This document shows positions 28,198 to 40,773 of a stretch of DNA of 64,000 nucleotides, one piece after another. Position 1 is the first letter of the stretch. Each line of letters opens with the position of its first letter. Under the pieces are notes generated by a model. The model did not search any database and had not been told where the DNA came from. It saw only the letters and a program-made list of their open reading frames with translations. The DNA lies in assembly GCA_001599715.1 (NCBI GenBank), contig BCHU01000014.1, positions 186,001 through 250,000 of the forward strand, read 5' to 3'. The translations under genes and the position numbers were made by a program. This DNA is from Phaeotremella fagi (Eukaryota > Basidiomycota > Tremellomycetes > Tremellales > Phaeotremellaceae).

Positions 28198-31100
28198 CTA
28201 TAACCCAACCCAAGAACAAGTTCCACCTGGATTATGTAAACTAGTTTGACCAATCTTGATTCTCCCCAAAGATTCAGAAGTAGGATTAGTAAACATGAAA
28301 TGAGGTGAATAAGGAGCATCCATCATTGGACTTGGTTGACCACCAGCAGCACCACCCGTCCCCGTCCCAGTTGAGGAAATACTAACATTCCTCTGTCCCC
28401 CAGCACCACCGCCAGCCCCACCGACTAAACCAGGTAAAAAAGCTTCACAACACCATTCATACCAAACTTTCTTCGAGTTTTTACCGTCAACCAACCTCCA
28501 GAGATTAACGTCCAGTTCCGAGTTACTCGGTAGATAGATTGATTCTTTTAAAGGGAAGAAGAGGGGGAACCAGGAGAACATGTCTGGTGAGACTCGATGC
28601 ATGTTCTCTGGATGGATCGAGAGTCCGATATTTGAGTAGAGGTGGGATTCGAAATATCCTGCTAGGCCGTGGAGGGTTGATGCGTGCGGGATGTGGAAGG
28701 TGTGTGTGGAAGAACGGGTGTTGTGGGAGTTCGTTAATGGTGCTCCTGTGTTTTTGGTTAGGTTTTGGATTTTATTTTTTTGACATTATCTGGAACCTGG
28801 GACATACCGTTTGAATCTAGAATCAAATCACGACGAGGATGTTCGAATTGCCAGCATTGTTGAATCCTCTCTCCACATCTACCGCTGATTCCACCGCCAT
28901 CACCAGATAACAGATTGACCTGTTGAAGCATAACCACATAGGGTGTTTCGGTTGCTCCAGGAGGTCTAGTCGGTAGTGTTACATCATGATGTAATTTGGA
29001 GGATGAAATTGGTGCGATATGAGCTGTGTAGGATGTAGGTATCGAAATTCCGTTGGCTAAAGAGAGCAATTTTCAGCATTGAATTCTCTTTTGAGCGATA
29101 ACTTCAAACACCTACGTTTCAAAAACCTCATAGCTCCATCTAAACATTCAGGACTCAGTTCGTTGTCACCAAAACTTCCTAGTAATTCTGAAACTAGTAT
29201 ATCTGCTTGTTCAGGTACATCCAAAGTTCTCATATCTCCATAGATGATTTGAACTCTTTCTTGCCATTCTAGTGCTTTCTTCTCTTGTAAACTGGGAGAT
29301 TGTTTTTGTTAGTTATTGTTCATTACACAAAGCAAACTTTTCTTACGTTACGAAAGCGCTGGCGTTCTTCTCCACTGCATAGACTGATGTTTGACGATTC
29401 GCTCTTTGTGCTGCTCTAAGGGTACAAGTGACAAGTGGACCTCGACCTGCTCCGGCCACTGTCACTATACTGTAATATCGTGAGTTTGGGACGGATTAAG
29501 TTTTAATGGTGCAACTCACAGTCTGCGATCCCCAGGTAAATCTGAAAGAGCCAAGAAGATAGCCTAGAATAAATATCAGAATGATGCCTAAAGCTTCTTA
29601 CCGTCCTAACTCACCTCTTCGTATTGTCTATATTTCACAGGATCCCTCTCAAACACATCATAAGTAGCGCTCCCCAAATCATCCATCAAAGGCTGTAACG
29701 GAGCCTGCAAATAATCTCCATAACCCTGAGCATAATCGTGAGTACCGTTTTCGACCAATTTCGATAGACTGCCCGAAGGTCCACCTGTACCAGCAGATGA
29801 AGTCGAGACGGATGATGGGGTAGGTGCTGAGGTGATATGACGAACGTATTGGAGATATGCCAATGGTCCTCCTGAAGTATGCTTGTTGGCTGTTGTCCCG
29901 GCGAGGATGAAGGTTGGGTTTTGCTACAGAGGATTGTCAATTGGGCTTCAATGGTTTGATAAGGAGGGATACTTACCCTACTCATTCCTTTTAAGAACGC
30001 TTGACAAGCTTTGGATAGTACGGGATATCCTTTTCCATTTGGTATGAATGATCCAGCGGGTAACCAGATATTTCTCAAGGGCTCCGCTGTCCATCTTGAT
30101 AAAGCTCCTACTGATGGTGGTAGCGGATTGGTAAGATCCAACGCTGCAAAGGTGATCAGTTGAAACCCGTTCGAAGCCGTGCTAATTACACTCACTAACT
30201 GTCAATCTTGGGTGATAAGCACATAAAGTCCTAATACAATCCCACATCTCCCATGTGGAACTTGGATCACCAGAAGCCTGAGTAGGCGCAGAACTCTTCG
30301 CACTAGTCGTCGAAGGTGTCGCCGAAGGTATTCTAATAGTCTGAGGTGTAGTAGGACCCGTTCCATTCCCGTTGATACTCAAAGCCGAAAGTTGAGCTTG
30401 ATGGAATGAAGTCGGTCTGGTTGAAAGTGAAGAAATTCTTTTATGCGATCTAGAAGTTGTTGTTCCTGTTGATATAGATTCTGGAATTCCTGTTACAGGT
30501 GGACCGTTGAGATTGGGTTTTGGAGGATTGAGACCTCCAGAAGGTGAGGACGTCGGTGCTGGTCCTTGATGGATTAGTTCGACTGGATCTGAAACTGGGA
30601 TACGGATTGATAGTTGAGTGACCGCACTTGGTCCACCTATTTGGAGTAGATTCGCGATAGCTCTGGCGTAACTTGGTAAGAAAGCTCTGTTGGCGAGGTT
30701 TGGAGCAGGTAGGATAAGAACTGGTAAAGCTAGATACAGAGCTTGGGAGACTTCAGCTCGCAATGCCTAGGCGAAAGATCAGTTGAGATACAAATCTAAT
30801 GAGTTTGACCACTAACCAACTCTGAATCAAATCGAATCCCTTCATCTGGAGAATCAAGTTCCAACCATTCAGAAGCTATCCCAATCAGATTCTGGGTTTC
30901 TTCCAATCTAGTAACAACAGTTTCATCTCTCAACAGACCACCTTCCTTACGCCAAGTATCCGCTTCCCTATCGACAGCTTCTCTTTCTCTAGCTTTACGT
31001 TCGAAATGTTCTCGTTTGACTGGGTCTGTAGGGATGACATCCGAGTCTTCTTCTTCATCCTCATCGATCGCTCTTAGACACAACCTTTCCCAACGATCTT

Positions 31101-31260
31101 GCCATTTCGGGTTGGTCAACGGAACACAGATTGAGTCGTAATCGGTTGAATTGAGAGTTGAGGTGATGACTTGTTGAAGTGGAGTTGGGGATGGGTGGGG
31201 GAGGGTCGGTAGAGATGGTAAGGGATTTGGTAGAACGTGAGCTATTGGATGTCTAACCAT
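28198..31260 (-). CDS. HSL7: Protein arginine N-methyltransferase PRMT5/Hsl7/Skb1
   Basis: PRMT5 symmetrically dimethylates arginine in histones, Sm proteins and cell-cycle regulators. The start is [12 protein letters not shown] at 31260. The N-terminal TIM-barrel part includes [19 protein letters not shown] and [13 protein letters not shown], and is interrupted by a low-complexity Ser/Thr/Pro insert (about 30310-30560) that is likely a loop. The PRMT5 signature [14 protein letters not shown] precedes the SAM-binding motif [12 protein letters not shown] and the double-E loop [15 protein letters not shown], which holds the catalytic glutamates. The beta-barrel ends in a Gly-rich insert and then [14 protein letters not shown]. 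Several introns of 50-70 nt are present. It diverges from the zinc transporter. Confidence 0.95.
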
Positions 31261-31747
31261 TGTGGGGGGTGGTACGAAGGTCTATCTTTCTCTTCTGTCT
31301 TGTGTCTTGGGTTAAACTTTCTTTTCGTTGCGCCTCATTGATCGCGTGAATAGGGCGCGTTGAGTTTAAGGTAAATCTGAATAGGCGCGTGCAGAGTGGT
31401 GGTTCCTTGGCAGATACACTGCCACTAGGCGTGCGACGGTGTTTCCCGATGTATAAAGTAATCTCGCCATTCAAATATCTGATAACAGCTACTCTAATCC
31501 TCAACAAATTTATTCCTTTCTGTTTCTTTCCATTTATTCTTCATTTTCTTCTTATTCTCTTCCATCCTTCTCCTCCTTGTCTTCAGTTGACATATCATAC
31601 CCCGCCTTTTGAGCCAGAGATCTCAACGAAAACATCCCAAAGCCCATTCGTATACCTTCCTCGCCACTAGGAAAAAATTCGGCGCCGAAATAAGACCGTC
31701 ATCAAGAACTCTTTTCACTTCTTCTGATCTCATCACTCGTTCTCAAA
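31261..31747. promoter_or_regulatory. Divergent promoter, PRMT5 / zinc transporter
   Basis: This 487-bp gap separates two diverging starts. The half next to the transporter is strongly pyrimidine-rich on the plus strand (about 31500-31600). I looked for a zinc-responsive Zap1-type palindrome (ACCTTnAAGGT) and did not find one. Confidence 0.45.
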
Positions 31748-33834
31748 ATGGGTCTCTCTAGATCAGCACGTATCATCACACTCCTAGTGATTGACACTGC
31801 GTTCTTTTTCGTCGTAAGTAATAGGCCTTTATTAGATATACGGCCCAAAGTCCTAAAATAACTCAGGAATTAATCGTGGGATATGCCGTCGGATCTCTAG
31901 CTTTAGTCGCTGATTCATTCCATATGTTGAAGTGAGTCTTCCCTTCTCCATGACCCCAAAACACCTCTGACATACCTCAGCGATGTCCTCTCTCTCCTTG
32001 TCGCGCTTTATACTATCAAACTAGCAACTTCCCCTTCAACTTCTGCTAATTCTTACGGATGGCAGAGAGCTGAAATTTTGGGTGCTTTGATTAACGGTGT
32101 TTTCTTGGTAGCTCTTTGTGTCAGTATTGCTCTAGAAGCAATCGGACGTTTCTTCGCGCCACCAGGTAGGTGCTGAAAAATAGCGACATAGTCATACACC
32201 TACTAAAATGTTGAACAGAAATTAGCAATCCTAAAATCATCGTTATTGTTGGTAGTTTGGGTTTACTAAGTAATATCGTCGGATTATTCCTTTTCCATGG
32301 TAGGTGGTCTGATCATGAATATAGTGCTGTTCTAACAGAGTCTCTAGAACACGGTCACTCTCATGGTCACTCCCATGGTGAAGTTGCTCTTCCTGTATCT
32401 CCTGAAGAGACAGCCGTTATTACCGATGGTACTCAAACTCGTCGTCAAAGAGCAGACTCAATGTCCTCACTCTACGCTCATCCAGCTCAAACCAGGGCTC
32501 AAGTCATTGAAACAGCTCATGAATTCGGTTACGGCAGACCATCAAGTCCAGTAGATGAGTTCCCTATCAAATCACCACCAAACACCAAACACGGTAGAAT
32601 GCCTTCAATCCCTCGAAAAGGTCATCGAACATCTGCCAGTCGACCAAGAAACAATCGTGCTGGATCTGGAAGCGTCATCCCACCCGCTGTTGGTGCTAAC
32701 GAAACTTTACCACCAACATCTCATGCTCATAACAACATTGAGGGTGCATCAACGGCGTCTACCGCTACAGCTGTAGCTGAATCTTCGTCTAGCCATGATC
32801 ATGATCACGACCATTCCGCAGAGGACTCTCACGCCCATTCCCATTCACATGACCACAAACACAAACATGATCATGCAGGTGATCATCACAACCACTCTCA
32901 TATGGCTAAGGACGCAAGCGCTGCTGAAGAAGGTCACGGTCATGATCATTCTCATGAAGGTCACGGAAGTGGTGGTCATAGCCATGGATCCGGTGGTGGA
33001 CATGGACACAGTCATGGCTCTATGAACATGCGTGGTGTCTTCCTTCACGTTTTGGGTGATGCGTAGGTTAAATGTTTTGTGTGGTTGTTTTGCATGCTGA
33101 CCTACTGCAGTCTTGGAAACGTGGGTGTTATTACCGCTGGTTTAGTTTTGTGGTTGTGAGTTTGGACTTTGGCTGATTATCTCACTTGATACTGACCGCC
33201 TTCCCTCCCCAGCTGCGAAGGCAAATGGACACTCTACTTTGATCCTGGAGTTTCTCTCGTTATCACAGTCATCATCTTCTCTTCTGCTTTACCACTTGGT
33301 AAGTAGTTCAAAAAAGTCTATTCAAGACCAACACTAAAACCCCCTTGAACAGTTAAATCCGCTTCATACATTCTCATGCAAGGTGTCCCATCCCACGTTT
33401 CACTCGAAGCTGTTCGAAGGGATATCAAAGCCGTAGATGGAGTCGTGTCAGTCCATGAACTGCACGTCTGGCAATTATCAGAATCGACTGTCGTTGCATC
33501 TGTTCATGTTTTAATCAGTCCTGGAACAGATTACATGGTAGCCGCCAATGGAATCAGACAAGCGCTCCATGGTCATGGTGTGCATAGTGTGACTATTCAA
33601 CCTGAGTAAGTTTTTGTCTTTGTCCATTACTGGGGTGGGACTTGGAACTAACAGAACTTTAGATTCGTTTCAGCTGACAGTAGTCCAAGTGATGACGAAG
33701 AGGAGACGGCTTGTCTGATCCGTTGTCCACCTGAAGAATGTGGGACCGATACCTGTTGTCCACCAATCGTTAAAGTTGGCAATCTAGTTGATGTTGAGGA
33801 AACTAACGAACACTCGGATGGACATGGACATTAG
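31748..33834 (+). CDS. ZRC1: Zinc transporter of the cation diffusion facilitator family (Zrc1/Cot1 type)
   Basis: This membrane carrier exchanges zinc for protons and usually loads zinc into the vacuole. Membrane segments begin at the N-terminus (ITLLVIDTAFFFVELIVGYA). The two HxxxD metal sites are present: DSFHMLND in segment 2 and HVLGDALGNVG in segment 5. Between segments 4 and 5 lies a very long cytosolic loop of roughly 230 residues with dense His clusters (HGHSHGHSHG, HDHDHDHS, HSHSHDHKHKHDH, HGHSHG), the metal-binding loop typical of zinc-type members. The C-terminal domain has VHELHVWQLS and then a Cys-rich end (CPPEECGTDTCCPP) before GHGH. Five or six short introns are present. The exact substrate range is inferred from the family. 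Confidence 0.94.
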
Positions 33835-34132
33835 GGAAGGTGTGGACTTAGAAGACGGCAGTAGAGGAATATGCGGTATTCTTAGACAGGGGTTAGGTCT
33901 TTGAACTCAAAATTAAAAAAGCAAAAACAAGATCATTGGATACGTTTCGTTCTCTCTATTCTTTCCTTTCTTTTACAATAGTTCTATAGCAGATACAGAT
34001 ATATAGTATGATGGAGATACCCATTCTTTGGCATTAGCAACCAACAAGTACTCGAGCGAGTCATAACCCTGGGCAAAAAGCAAAACATCAATTCATCTAA
34101 ATCTGAACCCCTAAACCCAAACAACTAGTCTA

Positions 34133-37100
34133 CTACAAAGGAACCCCCCACCCCCCACCACCAGGAGTTTCAATTCTAACCGCATCGCCCTTCCTCAACC
34201 TAACCATCCCGTTATTACCCAAACTAATCTCCTCGAACCCTTCACCATCATCTTTCCTCCTCATCCAAATATTCCTACCTCTCGCTCCATCTTCCCCACC
34301 CTCCAATCCAAAGGGATGGAACACCCGTCGTTGAGAGACGATACTACAATTAACGTCTTCCCTAGCCAAGATCTTTCTTAGACATCCATCACCACCGTTG
34401 TATTGACCTTTCCCACCTGATCCACGTCGAATAGAGAATTCCTGGATGAGTAACGGACATCTGTTCTCGACTACTTCGACATCGGTGAGTTTGGTGTTGG
34501 TAGAATGAACACTGATAGCATGACTTCCATTCCATGTTGGTCCAGCACCACTACCACCACCTATCGCTTCACCGTAAGCGAAACCTGGAGTCACCTTCCC
34601 ATAGGCGTCTTTACCTCCTGTACCGAAACCTAAGGAGTTGGCACATCCTTGGGAAGCTGCGGCGGCGTTGAAACATTTTAGGATTACGTCGGTGAGTCGT
34701 TGGGAGGCTATGGTGGATCCAGAGATTGCGACAACACCAGTGGGGTTTAAGAAAGATCCAACGGGGACGATGTTGGTTACTGGGTCTAGAACACCTGTGG
34801 GGTGTTAGAAGACGGTACGATCTTTGGAAAATACTTTACATACCTTGATTAAGTGGCATAGGGATATCAGGTGAGATCATCGATCGTAAAACGTAAATGA
34901 TAGCAGCGTATGAAATCGAGATAGGACAGCTAAAGCGATTTAATGATACGTTTTGAATAGTATTAGAAAAGACCTACTTGAAATTACCATGAGTTTGGGG
35001 TCCAGTACCAGTCCAATCAAAGATTGCTGTACCTTCATTTGGATCGATAGTGATTTTAAGCTATCAACAAGTCAGAAAACCAGTGTTATAATCAACTCCG
35101 TTACTTACCTTAAGCATCGTTCCATCATCCATGTAATCAACAGCTTGCAGAGGTTTCCCATTGAAACGTTTATAAACGTCTTTAAAGAATTGTTTGATAG
35201 TGGCAGCAGCCAAAGCTTGAATTTGAGCCATATAGAACTAATTGTTCAAGATCAGTACCACTTTTCAATCAAAAGCAATCAAGTACATACCAAAACGACT
35301 TTGGATCCAAATTCTTCAAACAGATTATTAACCAATTTAATACCTCTGTGATTGGCACTAATAGCCGCCTGAAGATCGGTGAGATTATGATCCAAACGTC
35401 TGGTCATACTACTTCCAGGATAGTTTCCGGCTTCCTCGAATAATTTGGTTACTTGACTTTCATTGAATACACCTTCAGAAACCAATTTGAAGGCTTTGAC
35501 GTTGACACCTTCTTGCCATAATTCTTTCGCGATTGGGTTCATTGAGGTTACGGATGTACCACCGATATCTGTGTGATGACCTCTGGATGCTACGTAGAAA
35601 AGGATTTTGGTTGAATCCTTTGGATCGAATACTGGTGTGATAACCGTGATATCCTATTTAACTCATTAGTAACGGGATTGACTTGACGTAGAATTGATAC
35701 TCACAGGCAAATGCGTTCCACCAGTTTCTGGATGATTTGTCATCAAAGCATCTCCAGGTTTCAATTGTCCTTCCCAGAATTTATGTTGATATTCAACTGC
35801 GTACTGCATTGATCCAAGATGGATAGGGATATGAGGAGCGTTAGCGACCAAAGCTCCATTGGTACTATGGATCGAACAACTGAAGTCTAATCTCTCTTTG
35901 ATCGAAACTGATACAGAAGTCCTTTGGAGTGTATGACCCATTTGTTCGGCGATACTATAAGAGGTTTAGTTAGTATAATCTATATTTGACGGTTCATTGA
36001 ACTCACCTCATGAACCTGTTACCGAAAACTGCCATCATAATTGGATCAGCTACTAATACTTCATCACCACTTGGTAAAACTGGTTTTTCAGGTGAGACAG
36101 TCATAATAACATGTTGACTAAGTGCCAAAGCAGTCGTGTTGGGTTCAACAACGATAGTTTGCGTGTTATCAACAATAACAGCTGGACCAGAGATCTCAGC
36201 TCCAACAACCATTTCCTCTAATTTATAGATCGGGGTATTAACCCTTTTCCCACCGTTTGCATATTCGAAATAAGCTGAAGTCGTACTGAAAGCTTTAACG
36301 GTTGGTTTTGAAGGGTTAAGACGTGCTTGTTCTAATTCATCAACGAAGTCTGTTGGTGTGATGTTGAATGATTTTCCAACACCTTTGACTCGTAAACTGG
36401 AGACTACCACGTTTCTGGGCATAGAGAATGATGTTTCTTGAAGATGGGCAGCGATGAAATCGTCTCTGACCGATGGGGAGAATGGGATTTGAAGGACCGT
36501 GTCCGAACCGTCATAGTGACATCCGAGAGTAGCTTCGAAGATGGCATCGTTCTCTCTAACTTCTTGTTCAAGAAGTTTAGCAGTCGTTTCGGTCCTTAAA
36601 GAAGAGATTCGTTTTTCAAGAGATTCGAAAACAGATGTGTTGGCTGAAGGGTCTTTGGAAAGGACGGCAGAGAAAGGTGCTGAGCTTTCAGCGGAGACTG
36701 AAGAGATGTAAATATGCGATCTGACCGGTTTCAAGACTTCACTCACTGTCTGCACAAGCGATACCATAGGCTGATAAGATTGATGAGAATCTAGGTACGA
36801 TAACTGTTTCGATACCAAGCCCAGCAGCGATGGCAGCAGCATGTTGACCACCTGCACCACCGAAACAACAAAGATCGTGAGCGCTTGTCGCGAAACCTTT
36901 CTGCTCAGTGATCTACAATCGAGTCAGCGATAATTTCAGAAAATATTGTAAAAATCACCTACCGATCTCATAGGTCTAGACATGCCCTCATTAGCAACCT
37001 TGATGAAACCAGCAGCGACTTCCTCCAAAGTGTAAGGTTTCAATCCAGGTCGAGAAGCGTTAATCTCTTTAGTTAAAATTTCGAATTTATCGAAAGAAGC

Positions 37101-38879
37101 TTTAACGTCCAAAGGTTCATCCGCGTTTGGACCAAAGATACTTGGGAATTGATCGGGGATCAAACGACCCAAGACGGCGTTAGCGTCCGTGATAGCCAAC
37201 TCCCCTCCTTTTCTATAACAAGCTGGTCCTGGATGGGCACCAACTGATTCAGGTCCAACGACGAACAATCCATTTTTATAGGTTAATTTGGATCCTCCTC
37301 CGGCGGCTACTGTTTCGATTCCTAGTTGTGGACAAGCGACTTTGATACCGGCTGTAAGAGCTTCGAAGATTAGATCAAAGGAGCCTGAAAATCTTGAAAC
37401 ATCGGTTGATGTTCCGCCCTGGAGTCGATTTCAGTCTTGCACAAATGAAAAACGAACTGACTTACCATGTCAAACCCTACAACGGGTCTCTTTCGTTTCT
37501 GACTGTAAGCCGTCAAAGCTGTTCCAACAACACCACCAGCAGGTCCGGATAAAACAGCTCTCAACCCAGTGAATCTACCCAAGTCAGTATGGTTTTTGGC
37601 AATGACGATAAAGCTCAGAACTCACTTGTCAGCAGCTACCAAACCACCGTCACTTTTCATGAAATCACATCTCCTTCCAGCTTTACCACCTTCAAAATGA
37701 CTATTGAAGTTTTCGACGTATTTACGAACGACTGGTGAAAGATATGCATCGAGTGCGGCCGAGTTCCCTCTTGGCACGGCTTTGATTTGTGGGAAGAGTT
37801 CGGATGAGAGTGAAATTTGGGTGAATCCAATTTCAGAGGCTATAGAGGCGATTCTTTGTTCGTGAACTGGGGTTCGATTGATCAGTTTTCGCGATTGTTG
37901 AGGTATATTTGTATTTACCTGGATATGTGTAGGAATGGATTAAACAGACTGCCAAAGAACGTAGACCGGCATCGTATAGTCTCTGTAGATCTTTGCGGAT
38001 TTTGACTTCGTCTGTAACATGAAATAGTCAGTTGGTAGTTTATGAAAACAACATTCCACACCAGGACTCACCAAGTTTCTGTAACACTCTGACAACTTCC
38101 CCACTCAAACCAACGACCACTTCACCTTCATCCTTAGTTTCCAAACCTCTTTTCAACAAACCCTCAACATCACTACCTTTACCAGTTGGATCTAAAGTCC
38201 AACCCTCCATTGTAACTCTTTCATCAGCTTCGATAACGTTTTCACTGAGATACAAAGGTTTAGGTTTGGTCGATATTGATAAATCAAATAAATCAGGTCG
38301 AGTCTGGTCACCGATAGCTAACAGATCTCCGAATCCTTTAGTTAAAATTAACGCGAATGGTGAACCACGTCTTTCGAGGAGGGCGTTGGTCGCCACGGTC
38401 GTACCCATTCTGATAGAATCTGACAAGAAAATCATAAGTAAAACAACAAAACTGAGATGATAAGTTCACTCACCGATCAAACTTGTATCCAGTTTCCCAC
38501 CTTTTGGTATATCACGATTCTCGACGATCTGTAGCACCCTTCGAATACCTTCTGTAGGTGCGTCATCGTAATTCGCTGGATCTTCTGATAACAGTTTAAA
38601 AGTTATTTGGACTCCACTTAATGAAGATGAGGTGGATGGGATGATAGTAGCTGAACCTAGATACTTTGATGAAGGGGAGTTGAAGAGATGTGAGGGGATG
38701 TAAGCCTTTGTACCGGTCAGTATCCATGTATCAGATTGGGAAGAGAGATCTTACATAGACATCGGCCTTTTAGTGAATTGTCAGTAAAGACTACGGAATT
38801 GCTTGAAAGTTTACTTACAAAAGTTCCTCCTCTATCGATAGCTATTCTAACACCTTCTTTAGGTTGTGCGTTGACCATT
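34133..38879 (-). CDS. OXP1: 5-oxoprolinase (ATP-hydrolysing)
   Basis: This cytosolic enzyme opens 5-oxoproline to glutamate with ATP, closing the gamma-glutamyl/glutathione cycle. It reads as one fused HyuA-HyuB protein of about 1,280 residues. The N-terminus is [20 protein letters not shown], followed by ADVY on a 12-nt exon (38755-38766) and AYIPS. Other family motifs are [50 protein letters not shown] (split by an intron), [12 protein letters not shown] and, near the end, [20 protein letters not shown], with [11 protein letters not shown] as terminus. At least ten short introns divide it. An in-frame ATG 69 nt further upstream exists, but the family start is close to the one chosen. Confidence 0.95.
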
Positions 38880-39423
38880 ATGAAGTTATGAAATATTTCC
38901 TTTCCAAAATGTGAAGAACAAGAAAAGTGAGATGAAGTCAAGTTCATTTCATTTCAGATAACCAACTTTTATTTATGCGCCCACATCCAGCTTTCTTCCC
39001 GAGCACGTCAGTCAACAGTTCTTCGCCCACATGTATCCGCCCATATTTTTCCATCAGCAGATAAGTGAATGCAACACAATGCAGTAGGCAGACCAGTCAG
39101 ATGAATGCGTTCCATTCCACAAGGTTGAATCTCATTGATAAACTCTTGACGGATCTCGAAGTTGAACCCAAAGAAGATCACAAGACTTTTTAGTTGCCCG
39201 CAAAAAAGAAATGGCTTCCCCACGCAATCTATCTCTGTTTTATAGGCAATGAGACACGAACGACAAAAACCCAAGATCGTCTACACGATCGATGCGGGTA
39301 TCAGTCTACCAAAGAGGATTCATAAACAATAAAATGTTGAAATAATGCAACCTATTGTCCATAACAAGATTACCCACAACAGAGGCGTGGCCCACGAAAC
39401 CCCAATCTACAGTAAAGATAAAA
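38880..39423. other. Upstream region of OXP1
   Basis: This 544-bp gap lies between the OXP1 start and the 3' end of a small secreted-protein gene on the same strand. It holds the OXP1 promoter. The short open frames here have no motif and no supporting splice pattern. Nothing else is seen. Confidence 0.4.
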
Positions 39424-39789
39424 CTATGGAGGAAGTGGAGAAGCACGGGCTTTAAGATCTACAAAATCGCTACAACAGTAACAAACACCCAAAATATGAG
39501 AGGACTAACTTGGTCTGGTGGCATCATGTAGAGATCTTGGTTTGTTGAGTGGTAAACCTCTCTTGATCCTTTCAGCATTTGAGACGAATCCGTCGTCTGT
39601 TCGTTTGAGTTGTCAATAACGATTTGACTCATGGTGTACAACAGAAAGGTTTAACCAACCTAATAGACTCCTTACTTCACTTAACACTACTTCGCTACGT
39701 GTAACGATCATTTCATTAGGGGTCACTGGTGCAGCTATAGCCAATGATGTTGAAAAGACGGTAAGGATGAGTAAAGCTGAAAATTTCAT
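39424..39789 (-). CDS. Small secreted protein with SNAER-x-x-RGLP motif
   Basis: Three exons (39660-39789, 39510-39596, 39424-39458) join in frame to give 83 residues. The first 20 (MKFSALLILTVFSTSLAIAA) form a clear signal peptide. After it come VTPNEMIVTRSEVVLS and then DDGFVSNAERIKRGLPLNKP. The SNAERxxRGLP core is a motif I know from many small secreted basidiomycete proteins, where the basic pair could be a Kex2-type processing site. The protein ends LKARASPLPP. The product is too short for a domain, and both introns were chosen by frame and motif rather than by a strong donor (GTTGGT, GTTAGT). The function is unknown. Confidence 0.65.
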
Positions 39790-40288
39790 GATTTACGTTT
39801 ATGATTCGTAAATAATGAATGCAAAAAACTCACGATGACTTTTAATCTAAACCTATACGAACGATAGAGACGACGACAAACAAGAACCTATGTGAAACCG
39901 TCTTGGGATGTTGACACGACAGAAATACTCGTAGATGTTCCATCTGTAATGTTAGACCAAACGCCACCAGTATTCAACGTTCAACTGTTATTCGCTTTAG
40001 TACGTTTCCGAGGACCCTCTTGCGTCTAGAATACGTTACTTATCGCGATTTTTTTTGCTTCGTACTGACATGCTCAGAAACAATAGTAGTAATGTTCTCA
40101 AATCAACCCTAGCCATTCGTGTGGTGTTCTGTTGAATCTTACGTGTACTAATCGACATGTGTGGCACTTTGATGGAAAAGAAGCTCATGTCACTTTGACA
40201 ACCGTCGTCAAGGTCGGATGCTCACGCTGAAATTTACAACAGAACGACAGATCAAACTTCCTTGTGATCACCCAATTCTGATCAAACT
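39790..40288. promoter_or_regulatory. Divergent promoter, secreted protein / SANT-like small protein
   Basis: This 499-bp gap separates two diverging starts. It has no credible ORF. I see no recognisable operator. Confidence 0.4.
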
Positions 40289-40637
40289 ATGTCTCCACCA
40301 AAAAGAGTCTCAACCCCACCATCGGAATCACCAACCAAGAAACCCAAACCCTCCCCCAAACCATCACCCACGAAATCGATAGTCACCAACGGATGGACGG
40401 TCGAGAGTAAAACAGCCTTAGCTAAACGATGTATGGAAACAGCTTATCGACATATGGATTGGGAAAAGCTTTCCCAGGAGGTGGGTTTTGGAGATGAAAG
40501 AGAGGAAACTAGACCGTTGATAGTAGTTTTGATAGACTGGACAAAGCGTTTCGAATTGTAAAAACCAACTTACACCTGGTAGAAGTAACGCTCGGAAGGT
40601 TATGAGTGAGATTTTTGAGAAGACTGGGGGAAAGTGA
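40289..40637 (+). CDS. Small Lys/Pro-rich protein with SANT- or HTH-like domain (paralogue 1)
   Basis: Two exons, 40289-40480 and 40536-40637, joined across a 55-nt intron (GTGGGT to GATAG), give 97 residues. The first 30 are Pro/Lys/Ser-rich with repeated SPTK-like steps. The rest aligns with the paralogue at 40774-41269: NGWTVESKTALAKRCMETAY aligns with NGVWDARKRGRFMDEIIALGY, YRHMDWEKLSQE with YKHADLNGLAGS, and after the intron NQLTPGRSNARK with DQLVPGRGNLRG. The helical pattern with Trp near its start suggests a small SANT/Myb- or helix-turn-helix-like DNA-binding fold. This is inference. Read through without splicing, the frame would stop at 40561 and lose the conserved second half. Confidence 0.62.
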
Positions 40638-40773
40638 TTGTGCTTGGAGATATGATGATGGTATATGATTGGCAGAGGGTGGTGTGTCCAGTATGGTATT
40701 ATCACTACTCGAAATGAATGACATGCAGAAATTGTCAAAATATGTCGAAAAGATGACTGTATCAAAATTTGCA

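Noticed and set aside
38717..38947. Longer N-terminus for 5-oxoprolinase from an upstream ATG
   Set aside because: The extra residues do not match the family start. The frame reads on into intron 1 if unspliced, so it is not evidence for a longer exon.
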